From NCBI RefSeq assembly GCF_028606985.1, contig NZ_CP117416.1:5196883-5260882 (forward strand): 64,000 bases of DNA, in the 5' to 3' direction. A program made the position numbers and the translations under genes. Shown one piece after another: positions 44,180 to 52,772 of this stretch (its first letter is position 1; each line of letters begins with the position of its first letter). Below the pieces are notes generated by a model that saw only the letters and a program-made list of their open reading frames with translations, searched no databases and had not been told where the DNA came from. This DNA is from Paenibacillus kyungheensis. GTDB taxonomy: Bacteria; Bacillota; Bacilli; Paenibacillales; Paenibacillaceae.

Positions 44180-45202
44180 CTAGTGAATCAGAGAACCCGC
44201 AGTGTCGGTAGCTCCATCGGCTGAATCTCTATTATTTATATCGGAATCAGAAGCGTCTGATTTCATCCATTCATCGATCAAATCTCTCGCTTCTTTAATT
44301 TCACTTTCACGCGGCACTTCATAATATACACCATCTACATATTCTCCATCACCAGCAATCGTAAATGAAGTCACTTCAGGCTTGCCGGTACGTAAGATTT
44401 GACTTGCTAAGCCTGTAATCGTTTGTGGGCGCATATCTGTTTTGAAATTAGTACCCATAATATCTAACAATTGAGGAATTTTTTCAATCTGATTAAGCTG
44501 TATCGCTTGGTCTGCCAGAGCTTGTAAAAAAATCTGCTGACGTTTGGTACGTCTAAAATCACTATCTTCACGATAGCGAACATAATAAAGTGCTTCTTGT
44601 CCAGAATAAATAGGCTTACCGCCTTTGATAGTAAACTGCTCATGGTTAGGATCTTTATTTACGATATCTTCTTCTATCGGTAATTTTATGCCTCCTAAGG
44701 CATCTACAGAATCAATAAGACCTTGAAAATTAATCGTGGCATAATATTGTAGCTTTTCATCCATAAGATTCTCAACCGTATCCATCGTCATCTTGATACC
44801 ACCAAATGCAAAGGCATGATTGATTTTATCTTTTTTGTCTTTGCCTATAATCTCAGTGTACGTATCGCGTGGAATCGAGATGAGTAGCACTTTAGATTCC
44901 AGAGGACGCATAACAGCATAGATAAGGGTATCTGAACGTGCAGTCTCGTTATCACGTTGATCACTGCCAACCAATAACATTGAAAACGGCTCTGTCAGTA
45001 CAGGTAGTGCTTCGGTAGCTTCTTGCTCGCCGCCAATTTGACGTACAGGTTGATATGTCTGTGCTAATTGATCTTCAATACTGCCCGCTACGAACCAATC
45101 GAACATCAATGCAGAGATCGGTTTCCGCAACAAAAAAAGGCTTCCAGCTACGACAACTAATGCAATTGCAGCTCCAATAGCTATTTTACGTTTTCTCGCC
45201 AT
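44180..45202 (-). CDS. LytR-CpsA-Psr (LCP) family glycopolymer ligase
   Basis: 340 residues: N-terminal membrane helix (IAIGAAIALVVVAGSLFLL) and extracellular LCP domain with SMLLVGSDQRDNETARSDTLIYA, SIPRDTYTEI and HYVRYREDSDFRRTKRQQ (catalytic/lipid-phosphate Arg residues). It attaches teichoic acids or other glycopolymers to peptidoglycan. The Asp/Ser-rich C-terminal tail (SDASDSDINNRDS) is unusual in length. Single-gene unit. Confidence 0.92.
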   Translation of the reverse strand: MARKRKIAIGAAIALVVVAGSLFLLRKPISALMFDWFVAGSIEDQLAQTYQPVRQIGGEQEATEALPVLTEPFSMLLVGSDQRDNETARSDTLIYAVMRPLESKVLLISIPRDTYTEIIGKDKKDKINHAFAFGGIKMTMDTVENLMDEKLQYYATINFQGLIDSVDALGGIKLPIEEDIVNKDPNHEQFTIKGGKPIYSGQEALYYVRYREDSDFRRTKRQQIFLQALADQAIQLNQIEKIPQLLDIMGTNFKTDMRPQTITGLASQILRTGKPEVTSFTIAGDGEYVDGVYYEVPRESEIKEARDLIDEWMKSDASDSDINNRDSADGATDTAGSLIH

Positions 45203-45321
45203 TCATCCATTCCTCTTTTCAGACAGACCCGTATTATCTTCATTAAACGTTTGATAACGACTATGACACAGGTTGATGGTTTTGCTAATTATACTTCAAA
45301 AAGCATATTTACAACATAAAA

Positions 45322-45368
45322 AGCGCACAGGATCACATCTTCGAAATCCAGACATGATTCTGTGCGCT
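45322..45368 (-). terminator. Terminator of the rpsF-ssb-rpsR operon
   Basis: AGCGCACAG-GATCA (45322-45335) pairs with TGATT-CTGTGCGCT (45355-45368) with one mismatch; the - strand continues TTTTTATG. Confidence 0.83.
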
Positions 45369-45427
45369 ATAGAAACAGACAAATCAACGATTTATCTGCA
45401 TATATTTATAATAGTAATAAATATATA

Positions 45428-45703
45428 CTACTCAGTTGTGTAAGGTAGCAATGCGATTTGACGAGAACGTTTAATCGCGATAGTCAACATACGTTGGTAT
45501 TTAGCACTTGTACCTGTTACACGGCGTGGCAAAATTTTACCACGTTCGCTGATAAATTTACGAAGCAAGTCCGTATCTTTATAATCGATGTGCTTAATTT
45601 TGTTTACAGTGAAAAAACATACTTTACGACGTTTGTTACGGCCACGGCGTCCACCTGGACGTCTGCCTTCTCCATCGCCGCTTTCGCGTCTATTGAAGCT
45701 CAT
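45428..45703 (-). CDS. rpsR: 30S ribosomal protein S18
   Basis: 91 residues. An Arg/Gly-rich N-terminus ([14 protein letters not shown]) leads to [38 protein letters not shown], the S18 core that pairs with S6. AAAGGACTGAATG lies before the ATG. Last gene of the rpsF-ssb-rpsR operon, in the order conserved across Firmicutes. Confidence 0.97.
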   Translation of the reverse strand: MSFNRRESGDGEGRRPGGRRGRNKRRKVCFFTVNKIKHIDYKDTDLLRKFISERGKILPRRVTGTSAKYQRMLTIAIKRSRQIALLPYTTE

Positions 45704-45724
45704 ATCATTCAGTCCTTTCTTTCA

Positions 45725-46231
45725 TTAAAATGGCAAATCATCATCGGAAATATCTATCGGTTTACCGTCATCAGAGAATGGGTCCTGGTTATCTCGTGAG
45801 TTGTTGTTTCCATTATTACTATTATAGTTGCTACGGTTATTACCGCCGCCGCTATTGTTAGAATTATTGGAAGACTCTTCACGGGATGATCCTCCACTGC
45901 CGCCACCATCACGATTAGATTCAAGGAAACGAACATTATCAGCAATAACTTCAGTCACGTATACACGTTTTCCTTCATTATTCTCATAATTACGTACTTG
46001 AATTCGGCCTTCAACCGCAGTTAAGCGACCTTTTCGTAAATAGTTAGCACAAGTTTCAGCCAGTTGTCTCCAAGTGACGACCGGGATAAAGTCCGCTTCG
46101 CGCTCTCCACCTTGGCTCGTAAAAGGACGATCCACTGCTAATGTAAACTGGGTTACAGCTACACCAGCGGGTGTATAGCGAAGCTCCGGGTCTTTGGTTA
46201 ACCGGCCGATCAAAATGACACGGTTTAGCAA
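45725..46231 (-). CDS. ssb: Single-stranded DNA-binding protein
   Basis: 168 residues. OB fold 1-110 ([45 protein letters not shown]), a Gly/Ser/Asn-rich disordered linker, and the acidic tip ending SDDDLPF that recruits replication and repair partners. The middle gene of the S6-S18 operon, as usual in Firmicutes. Confidence 0.97.
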   Translation of the reverse strand: MLNRVILIGRLTKDPELRYTPAGVAVTQFTLAVDRPFTSQGGEREADFIPVVTWRQLAETCANYLRKGRLTAVEGRIQVRNYENNEGKRVYVTEVIADNVRFLESNRDGGGSGGSSREESSNNSNNSGGGNNRSNYNSNNGNNNSRDNQDPFSDDGKPIDISDDDLPF

Positions 46232-46271
46232 TCCAATCCCCTCCTCGAACGGTTCTTACAATTTAAGCAGA

Positions 46272-46559
46272 TTATTTAGTAACGTCAACAGTAATGAGAT
46301 AACGAATAACATCGTCAGAAATCTTCATAAGACGTTCTAGTTCAGCAACAACTTCTGGTGCTGATTGGAAGTTTACCAATACATAGATACCGTCACGAAT
46401 TTTCTTGATCTCATACGCAAGACGACGTTTACCCATTACATCATGCTTTGTAATTTCGCCGCCGTTTGTGATGATGCCTTTGAACTTCTCAACAGCTGCA
46501 TCTACAGCTTCTTGTTCCAGTTCAGGACGAAGAATGTACATCACTTCATAATTGCGCAT
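46272..46559 (-). CDS. rpsF: 30S ribosomal protein S6
   Basis: 95 residues: MRNYEVMYILRPELEQEAV, GKRRLAYEIKKIRDGIYVLVNF and DDVIRYLITV cover the ferredoxin-like S6 fold. The start at 46559 is fixed by AGGAGGTGAAAACT; a GTG nine bases earlier lies inside that site. Promoter at 46636-46665. Confidence 0.97.
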   Translation of the reverse strand: MRNYEVMYILRPELEQEAVDAAVEKFKGIITNGGEITKHDVMGKRRLAYEIKKIRDGIYVLVNFQSAPEVVAELERLMKISDDVIRYLITVDVTK

Positions 46560-46665
46560 AGTTTTCACCTCCTCTTGGACTAAGGCCCCTAATCAATGTC
46601 AGGAGCAAGGAACGAGCACAGACTCGAACTATATGATTATACCAAAATATAAGATACGAATACAA
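46560..46665 (-). promoter_or_regulatory. rpsF promoter and leader
   Basis: -35 TTGTAT (46660-46665), 18-bp spacer, -10 TATAAT (46636-46641). The leader of about 70 bases contains a small hairpin (CCTGA/TTAGG, near 46593-46608). S6:S18 autoregulatory leaders are known before rpsF; I could not match the consensus with certainty. Confidence 0.55.
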
Positions 46666-46741
46666 GCTTTATTTTAACGAAAACAAAATTTAGTTCAGCT
46701 TCTTATAACTTCCTCTTTATTACTATAGATATAAATTAAAA

Positions 46742-46771
46742 AAGCTCCATCGCAATTCTGCGACAGAGCTT
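46742..46771 (-). terminator. Terminator of the tRNA-Ser gene
   Basis: AAGCTC (46742-46747) pairs with GAGCTT (46766-46771) and continues through CGCA/TGCG inside; the - strand follows with TTTTTTAATTT. Confidence 0.8.
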
Positions 46772-46814
46772 AGTAAACGATATGTAAGTTGCAAAAATAA
46801 TATGGAAGTAAAAG

Positions 46815-46906
46815 TGGCGGAGAGAGAGGGATTCGAACCCTCGCACGCCCTGAAGCGCCTAACTGATTTCGAGTCAGTCCCCTTATAACCTCTTGGGTAC
46901 CTCTCC
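46815..46906 (-). tRNA. tRNA-Ser (anticodon CGA)
   Basis: A 92-base class II tRNA including an encoded CCA end (46815-46817). Acceptor arms GGAGAGG / TCTCTCC pair with one G-U; the T arm GAGGG-TTCGAAT-CCCTC and a long variable arm (GGCGCTTCAGGGCGT-like) are present. Anticodon loop CTGACTCGAAATCAG gives CGA at 46869-46871, reading UCG. Discriminator base G, as required for serine. Confidence 0.95.
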
Positions 46907-47409
46907 TTGTCTGAGTTGACAACAAAATTGATTATACTGCATTGTATTTAGGTTGGCAAGAATAGATTTCCCTTTACAGAACAGCATTTTCCGCCTATAT
47001 TGGTACCTGGTCATAATCCAACTTAACTATACATATTATCGCTCAATTGTTACTGTATCTATCTGTACTATAACAGTTTTAGAGTCTTTGTTGCCATTAG
47101 GCAAAGCTTTATACAGGCTCTGCATTTTTATAGATTTTGATGAATATCCTTTATTTTAATAGGATTTATCGCTAGGAATCTCATTTCTTTGCTGGAACTC
47201 TTCCTGTATCTATTTCCTCTTAATTTTGCTGATAATCTATAAAATCAACTACGTTCTATACTTTATCCTCTGATTTATGACTAGATTTGAGCCATAATCT
47301 ACTATAAAACTTGCTTTCGATCGTCTCCTGTTATATTCTACTATCTCACTGTTATATCTATCTTTTTGATTTCTATAGTTATGCACAATCCTACTAAAAA
47401 GCAAATAAA
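46907..47409. other. AT-rich intergenic stretch, no gene seen
   Basis: About 500 AT-rich bases between tRNA-Ser and the DUF951 terminator. A + strand frame of 68 codons at 46953 lacks a ribosome site and coding character, so I do not call it. The tRNA promoter is expected just right of 46906. Confidence 0.5.
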
Positions 47410-47436
47410 AAAGGTTATCCACTGTGGATAACCTTT
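47410..47436 (-). terminator. Terminator with DnaA-box-like stem
   Basis: AAAGGTTATCCA (47410-47421) and TGGATAACCTTT (47425-47436), perfect 12-bp stem with a 3-base loop and TTTTATTTGC after it on the - strand. The stem contains TTATCCACT (47414-47422) and, inverted, the consensus DnaA box TTATCCACA (47423-47431). Confidence 0.8.
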
Positions 47437-47492
47437 GATTTCACTCTTTTTGATCTGTATGCTGTTGATAACTTTATATTTTCTTCAGTCGC

Positions 47493-47711
47493 TTATTCAC
47501 TCATTGGTTGAACTTCACTATCTACCGAGCGTAATACTTTTTTCATATTTTTCTCAAATTTGGCTCTAGGTACTAATATACTATGCTTACAACCTACACA
47601 TTTTATCCGAATATCCATCCCCATTCGAATAATTTCCATCTCATTACTTCCACAAGGATGTGGCTTTTTCATTTGCACAATATCGCCCAATTGAAAAACC
47701 TTACGTTCCAT
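47493..47711 (-). CDS. DUF951 family protein (YyzM-like)
   Basis: 72 residues: MERKVFQLGDIVQMKKPHPCGSNEMEIIRMGMDIRIKCVGC, ending near HSILVPRAKFEKNMKKVL. The HPCGxN and KCxGC motifs give the paired cysteines typical of DUF951, probably a zinc site in an SH3-like barrel. GGAGGGTGAAGAA precedes ATG 47711; the frame extends upstream to 47741. It is near parAB in many Bacillales. Function unknown. Confidence 0.85.
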   Translation of the reverse strand: MERKVFQLGDIVQMKKPHPCGSNEMEIIRMGMDIRIKCVGCKHSILVPRAKFEKNMKKVLRSVDSEVQPMSE

Positions 47712-47817
47712 TTCTTCACCCTCCACCGTTCCTGATCGCATTACTTTCTCTATCGTCCTATAATCTTATACTTTATCACACTTATCCACATGTTTATATT
47801 GATTATTCTTATCGCTT

Positions 47818-48846
47818 TTATTGATCGTTTGATATATTTTCGTCTCGTTTATCTTTCGCCTGTGATTCTAGTTCTCCTTCACCTTGTAACGGAGTATTGG
47901 CTGCTTCTAATTCTTTTTGTTTTCGAGCTTCTTCCTCTTGTTGCTGAGCTTCTAACAATAGCCGTTGCTCTTCTTCATGATCCAGTGCTTTTTTGACAGC
48001 CGTTTGTACCGCGCGCTCTACTCCTGCTCGTGAATTCGGCTGACACTCGGCAACGATTCGAATCGCATACTCTGCTGTTGTTAACGATTGAATCCCTAAC
48101 ACTTCTGGCATTTTCAACATTTCTGGATGATCGTCTTTCAATTCTTCTACCGCTTGTTTTACCAATTTCAGCGCATCGTCCATACTTCGTTCTAATTTCA
48201 ATGGAACATCTACAACAGCCAACGAATTAGAAAGTGAAAAGTTCGTTACACTGATAATCGAACCATTTGGAATAATATTAACTTCACCATTCCAGCTGAC
48301 TAGACGGGTTGTACGTAATCCCACCATCTGTACAGTTCCTTTATACGTTCCTACTTGAATCACATCGCCTACTGCAAATTGATCTTCAAAAATAATAAAG
48401 AATCCTGTAATAATATCTTTAACAATACTTTGTGCACCAAAACTGATCGCTAGACCTGCTACCCCGGCTCCTGTTAATAACGGTGTCAAATTAAATCCAA
48501 ATTCATTCAACACTAACATAATCATAATAAAATTAAACACACTAGAAACAACGTTTTTTAATAGTTCACCTATCGTAATAAACCGTCTTGGATTCGTTCT
48601 TAGCCTACTTTTGTCTTTCCCTTGCAAAGAACGCTCAATCACTTTGCTTATAACTTTAATAGCGATTTGAGTCAGTATAAAAATCAGAACTATACGAATA
48701 CTGGAAAATAAAAATTGCCACCACATATCTGTATCGCTCGCCCATTTCCATAACCCGCTCGTAAATCCGCTAACTTGATCTGTAGCTGTTTCTGTTAATT
48801 GCTGAATATCTTGTCCACCTGTTTCTTGATTTAAAAAGCCTTTCAT
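47818..48846 (-). CDS. Small-conductance mechanosensitive channel, MscS family
   Basis: 342 residues. Membrane helices around 45-68, 95-115 and 120-150; the pore helix GAGVAGLAISFGAQSIVKDIITG and FAVGDVIQVGTYKGTVQMVGLRTTRL (beta domain) are diagnostic. The C-terminal tail from about 285 is a highly charged coiled coil (EEEQRLLLEAQQQEEEARKQKELE) not usual for the family. It releases osmolytes on hypo-osmotic shock. Ribosome site GGAGGG overlaps the DUF3343 gene end, 12 bp away. Confidence 0.9.
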   Translation of the reverse strand: MKGFLNQETGGQDIQQLTETATDQVSGFTSGLWKWASDTDMWWQFLFSSIRIVLIFILTQIAIKVISKVIERSLQGKDKSRLRTNPRRFITIGELLKNVVSSVFNFIMIMLVLNEFGFNLTPLLTGAGVAGLAISFGAQSIVKDIITGFFIIFEDQFAVGDVIQVGTYKGTVQMVGLRTTRLVSWNGEVNIIPNGSIISVTNFSLSNSLAVVDVPLKLERSMDDALKLVKQAVEELKDDHPEMLKMPEVLGIQSLTTAEYAIRIVAECQPNSRAGVERAVQTAVKKALDHEEEQRLLLEAQQQEEEARKQKELEAANTPLQGEGELESQAKDKRDENISNDQ

Positions 48847-48858
48847 TCATTCACCCTC

Positions 48859-49110
48859 CTATAACACAACTTGCTCATATGTCTGTTGTTTTTGTTTGAA
48901 AATGCCTCGGATCTCGACTTGTTCTGCTTTGATAATATGATCGACTTCTTGCAAATCTGTTTCTGGGAATTGTATACATAGCGCACAACCAGCGGTAATT
49001 TCTTTCGGTGTAGGGAACATATCATTTTCAATATCTGCGTATTCCAGTAACATCTCTGCTCGTAATGCCTGTTGCGTAGAATCAAAAGCAATCACCAGTA
49101 TATCATTCAT
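48859..49110 (-). CDS. DUF3343 protein, putative Se/S carrier-like
   Basis: 83 residues, MNDILVIAFDSTQQALRAEMLLEYADI...; the segment ITAGCALCIQFPETDL carries two cysteines, C42 and C45, as in DUF3343 proteins described as putative Se/S carriers. A class V aminotransferase of the cysteine desulfurase group is encoded 0.8 kb upstream on the same strand, which supports a sulfur-relay role (inference). GGGGGTAAAGAAAAAG precedes the ATG. Confidence 0.8.
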   Translation of the reverse strand: MNDILVIAFDSTQQALRAEMLLEYADIENDMFPTPKEITAGCALCIQFPETDLQEVDHIIKAEQVEIRGIFKQKQQTYEQVVL

Positions 49111-49204
49111 CTTTTTCTTTACCCCCTTTTACAATTGATGTCCCTACAAATTATGCGTTCTCTTTCTTAAAGCTTACACGTATCTGTCTATAGATACAAA
49201 ATCG

Positions 49205-49254
49205 CCGCCGTAAACATAAGAGCTATATTAGCATCTTTGTGATCACGACGGCGG
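49205..49254 (-). terminator. Possible terminator after the DUF4446 gene
   Basis: CCGCCGT (49205-49211) pairs with ACGGCGG (49248-49254) across a 36-base loop; the - strand continues CGATTTTG. It would separate DUF4446 from the DUF3343-MscS pair. Confidence 0.5.
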
Positions 49255-49276
49255 TAATAAGACTTTTAAGCCTTAC

Positions 49277-49789
49277 TTATGATTTGGTTGGTGTTGGCGA
49301 TTTTGCAAGTTGAATGGCTTCTTTTTCTTCAGGAGATAAGTTGTAGGTAGATTCGCTTTTAACAATCGGCTTCGCATACATATACGAGCTATCTCGATTG
49401 TGAAGCCCTGTAAGAATAACACCGTCTGATTCATCATTTAGAATAGCTAGTGAAAAGCTAAGATCACTACCATGATCAGAAAAAGCATTGTATCGTTTCA
49501 TTCCGATATGTGCCGGTACTTGACGCAAACGATTTTCGATCGCTTGAAAACGATCACGTTTGTTCTGTTCATCATCTTCTATCGAATCCATTTGTAATTT
49601 CAAGTCTAGCAATAGTGTTTCTAAGTTTTCGACTCCACTACCTGCCATCATCTGATTGTACCGTTTGCGCATTTTGCTTAATTTGACTGCTTGTACGATA
49701 GCAATAATCAATAAGATAATCATGATTACAGCTATACCTCCTACAAACAAATACAACTGTTCTGCTATCAGTCCATTCAATTCCGCCAT
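49277..49789 (-). CDS. DUF4446 family membrane protein
   Basis: 170 residues. An N-terminal membrane helix (LYLFVGGIAVIMIILLIIAIV), a coiled-coil segment (MRKRYNQMMAGSG... to RFQAIENRLRQVP) and a beta-rich end with MKRYNAFSDHGSDLSFSLAILNDESDGVILTGLHNRDSSYMYAKPI, the DUF4446 signature. Regularly next to parAB in Bacillales. Function unknown; a membrane-bound scaffold is conceivable. Confidence 0.85.
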   Translation of the reverse strand: MAELNGLIAEQLYLFVGGIAVIMIILLIIAIVQAVKLSKMRKRYNQMMAGSGVENLETLLLDLKLQMDSIEDDEQNKRDRFQAIENRLRQVPAHIGMKRYNAFSDHGSDLSFSLAILNDESDGVILTGLHNRDSSYMYAKPIVKSESTYNLSPEEKEAIQLAKSPTPTKS

Positions 49790-49886
49790 CGTTGTCTGCT
49801 CTCCTCTTTCCTTCTTTTATTGCTATTTATATTTTCTAATAAGCTTAGTTAGAACATCTTATTTATTGAATCATCCATCTCTGATC

Positions 49887-51059
49887 TTACGTACGATGAA
49901 TATATTGAATGGCTTCAATCAGACGATCGATATCATCTACGGTAGATCGATATCCAACACTAGCACGTACAGCCCCTGTATTTAAAGTCCCTGCTGATAT
50001 ATGAGCAAGTGGAGTACAATGCATTCCTGCTCGTACCGCTATACCGAATTCTCGATCTAAGCGAAAAGCGATTTCTGCACTGTCTTTATGCTCCATTATA
50101 AAAGATACAATACCTGTACGTTCTTTGCCAAGTTCAGGTCCCAAAACATGTACATTCGGGATATTTAATAACTTTTCGATCATCATTTGCGATAACTGTT
50201 GCTCTTCTTTAGCAATAGTAAGCACTGAACGCTCTAACACATACCGAGCACCTGCATGTAGACCTGCTATACCGGGCGTATTAGGTGTTCCTGCTTCATA
50301 TCGATCCGGTCTTACAGTCGGTTGATTGATCTCTTCTGATTGGCTACCAGTGCCTCCATAGATCCAGGGATGAAGATCCATATCAGGTGCTATATATAAA
50401 CCGCCTGTTCCTTGCGGCCCTAACAATCCTTTATGACCTGGAAAAGCAGCCATATCGATTTGCCATGATGATAACGATACAGGGATATGACCTGCACTCT
50501 GAGCGATATCGACCAAAATTTTGGTTCCATGATCATGAGCGATACTAGACAATTCAGCAACCGGTAATATGCTACCCAATAGATTAGAACTATGATTACA
50601 TACCAAAAGCCGCGTTCGCGGCGTAAAGGCTTGATTCACTTCAGCTAAATTAATATCCCCTTGAGCATTCACAGCAATATAGGTCACTTCTATACCGATA
50701 CTACGTCTTAGCGCTTCTAAAGGTCGACGTACAGAATTATGTTCTGTCATGGTCGATATCACATGATCTCCTGCTTCTAGATACCCTTGAATAGCCATAT
50801 TCAGAGCTACTGTAGTATTGGCTGTAAAAGCAATATCTATAGGGTTATGTACATCTAGAAGTTGGGATAATGTTTTACGACAATTAAATAATTCACGACT
50901 CGCTTGAACAGCCATACGATGGCTACCACGGCCAGGATTAGCAGAAGCTTGTTCTAACGCATATAACAACGCTTGACTCACTTCAGGCGGCTTAGGAAAA
51001 GATGTAGCTGCATGATCTAGATAGATTACATTTTGAGTCTCATGATATTGAGCTGACAA
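49887..51059 (-). CDS. Class V aminotransferase, cysteine desulfurase-like family
   Basis: 390 residues. VIYLDHAATSFPKPPEV at the N-terminus, PLP-lysine in DMAAFPGHKGLLGPQGTGGLY, and the C-terminal AVRAGMHCTPLAH with the candidate persulfide Cys followed by TGAVRASVGYRSTVDDIDRLI. This group (TIGR01977-like) is related to NifS/SufS. The start is TTG 51059 with AGGAGG eight bases before it. It follows parB by 16 bp, so it may be read with parAB. Sulfur transfer to the DUF3343 protein is a hypothesis. Confidence 0.87.
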   Translation of the reverse strand: MSAQYHETQNVIYLDHAATSFPKPPEVSQALLYALEQASANPGRGSHRMAVQASRELFNCRKTLSQLLDVHNPIDIAFTANTTVALNMAIQGYLEAGDHVISTMTEHNSVRRPLEALRRSIGIEVTYIAVNAQGDINLAEVNQAFTPRTRLLVCNHSSNLLGSILPVAELSSIAHDHGTKILVDIAQSAGHIPVSLSSWQIDMAAFPGHKGLLGPQGTGGLYIAPDMDLHPWIYGGTGSQSEEINQPTVRPDRYEAGTPNTPGIAGLHAGARYVLERSVLTIAKEEQQLSQMMIEKLLNIPNVHVLGPELGKERTGIVSFIMEHKDSAEIAFRLDREFGIAVRAGMHCTPLAHISAGTLNTGAVRASVGYRSTVDDIDRLIEAIQYIHRT

Positions 51060-51075
51060 TGTAGCATCCTCCTGC

Positions 51076-51924
51076 TTACATCTGATTTAGCATTTCTAAC
51101 AATCGTTCTAAATCTTGCTTACTGTAATAATTCAATTCGATTTTGCCTTTGTCTTTGTTGCTATGTTTAATTTTAACAGTCGTCTGAAAACGGTCACGTA
51201 ATGTTTCTTCAACGTCTACCAGATAAGGATCTGTTTTTTTGATTTTACTTTTAGTTGAATCTTCTTTCTTTTTGTCTAGGTTCTGAACTGCTTCTTCTAG
51301 TTGGCGTACATTCCAAGCTTGTTCAATAGCTTTATTAGCCAAAGCAATAATCAATTCTTCTTTTTTAACGCTGACTAATGAACGGGCATGTCCCATTGAT
51401 AATGTTCCACGTGAAACATGTTCTTTGACAGCATCAGGCAGTGATAATAATCGTAAAAAGTTAGCAATATGAGAACGAGATTTACCAACTTTGGTCGCTA
51501 ATTCTTCTTGCGTCATTTTGAACTCTTCCATCAGAGCTTGATAAGCAGTAGCTACTTCCAGTGCATTTAAGTTTTCACGCTGTACATTTTCGATTAATGC
51601 TATTTCCATTACTTGTTGATCTGTAAAGCTACGAATGACTGTCGGAATCGACTTTTTACCGGCTACTTCTGAAGCACGATACCGACGTTCTCCGGCAATA
51701 ATTTCGTATCCTTTTAACACTTTACGTACAATAATTGGTTGAATAACCCCGTGCTGACTGATCGATTCTGCTAATTCTTGAATCGACTCATGATCGAAAT
51801 GTTTACGCGGTTGATATGGATTAGGACGTAATTCTTTTAAGCTAACTTCTATAATTTTATCGTCATCATTTACAGATAATGAAGGAATCAGCGCATCTAG
51901 CCCCTTACCAAGACGTTTACTCAT
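51076..51924 (-). CDS. parB: ParB/Spo0J chromosome partitioning protein
   Basis: 282 residues. ParB CTPase core with GERRYRASEVAGKKSIPTVIR (about 77-97) and ENVQRENLNALE, HTH TQEELATKVGKSRSHIANFLRLL, C-terminal dimer domain. It binds parS, spreads as a CTP clamp and loads SMC. A perfect parS lies inside the gene at 51403. Overlaps parA by 8 bp. Confidence 0.96.
   Translation of the reverse strand: MSKRLGKGLDALIPSLSVNDDDKIIEVSLKELRPNPYQPRKHFDHESIQELAESISQHGVIQPIIVRKVLKGYEIIAGERRYRASEVAGKKSIPTVIRSFTDQQVMEIALIENVQRENLNALEVATAYQALMEEFKMTQEELATKVGKSRSHIANFLRLLSLPDAVKEHVSRGTLSMGHARSLVSVKKEELIIALANKAIEQAWNVRQLEEAVQNLDKKKEDSTKSKIKKTDPYLVDVEETLRDRFQTTVKIKHSNKDKGKIELNYYSKQDLERLLEMLNQM
51403..51418. 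promoter_or_regulatory. parS site within parB
   Basis: TGTTCCACGTGAAACA, a perfect 16-bp palindrome and exact consensus ParB-binding site, as also found inside spo0J of B. subtilis. Confidence 0.97.
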
Positions 51925-52678
51925 AAGAAACCACTTCCTTTGCCAGCTCTAAATAAACTTCTGCTCCTTTAGAACGAGGATCATAAGTAATAATCGCTTT
52001 ACCATGTGAAGGTGCTTCACTCAAGCGAACATTACGCGGAATAATAGTCCGGTATACTTTATCTTGGAAATATTTTTTAACTTCTTCAATGACTTGAATA
52101 CCTAGATTGGTACGTGCATCTAGCATCGTTAACAATACGCCTTCGATCTGAAGATCAGTATTCAAATGTTTTTGTACCAAGCGCACTGTATTTAATAGCT
52201 GGCTTAGCCCTTCCAAAGCATAATATTCACATTGAATCGGAATCAAAACAGAGTCTGCTGCGGTTAACGAATTGATCGTCAAAATACCAAGCGATGGTGG
52301 GCAATCAATCAATATATAATCATAATCTTGTTTGACCTGACTGATCGCATTTTTCAAGCGCAATTCTCGTGATATCGCTGGCACTAATTCAACTTCTGCT
52401 CCTGCAAGTTGTATTGTAGCCGGAATAATATGCAATCCTTCGATTACAGTTGTTTTAATTGTATCTTTCGGGGCAACATCGTTAATAATAATATCGTAAA
52501 TACAATTTTCAACATCTGCTTTATTGATACCTACCCCACTGGTTGTATTCCCCTGTGGATCAATATCGATTAACAGAACCCGCTTACCCAAAGTCGCCAG
52601 ACAAGCTCCCAGATTGACAGATGTGGTTGTTTTACCAACGCCACCTTTTTGATTCGCTATAGCTATAATTTTCGACAA
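51917..52678 (-). CDS. parA: ParA/Soj partition ATPase
   Basis: 253 residues from TTG 52678, the usual Soj length. Deviant Walker A KGGVGKTTTSVNLG near 11-19, then DIDPQGN and DCPPSLG. GGGGTGAATGAG precedes the TTG; the longer frame from 52720 is not needed. ATP-dependent dimer on DNA that regulates DnaA and segregates parS-ParB complexes. Confidence 0.96.
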   Translation of the reverse strand: MSKIIAIANQKGGVGKTTTSVNLGACLATLGKRVLLIDIDPQGNTTSGVGINKADVENCIYDIIINDVAPKDTIKTTVIEGLHIIPATIQLAGAEVELVPAISRELRLKNAISQVKQDYDYILIDCPPSLGILTINSLTAADSVLIPIQCEYYALEGLSQLLNTVRLVQKHLNTDLQIEGVLLTMLDARTNLGIQVIEEVKKYFQDKVYRTIIPRNVRLSEAPSHGKAIITYDPRSKGAEVYLELAKEVVSYE

Positions 52679-52772
52679 CTCATTCACCCCAATATTATGA
52701 AATTCGCTTGATGATAACAATGATTATTCCGTTCTATACTAACAGCCGAAGTGTGTATAGAGCACTTCGCTG

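Noticed and set aside
46953..47159. 68-codon + strand frame between tRNA-Ser and DUF951
   Set aside because: No ribosome site, AT-rich, no recognisable protein features.
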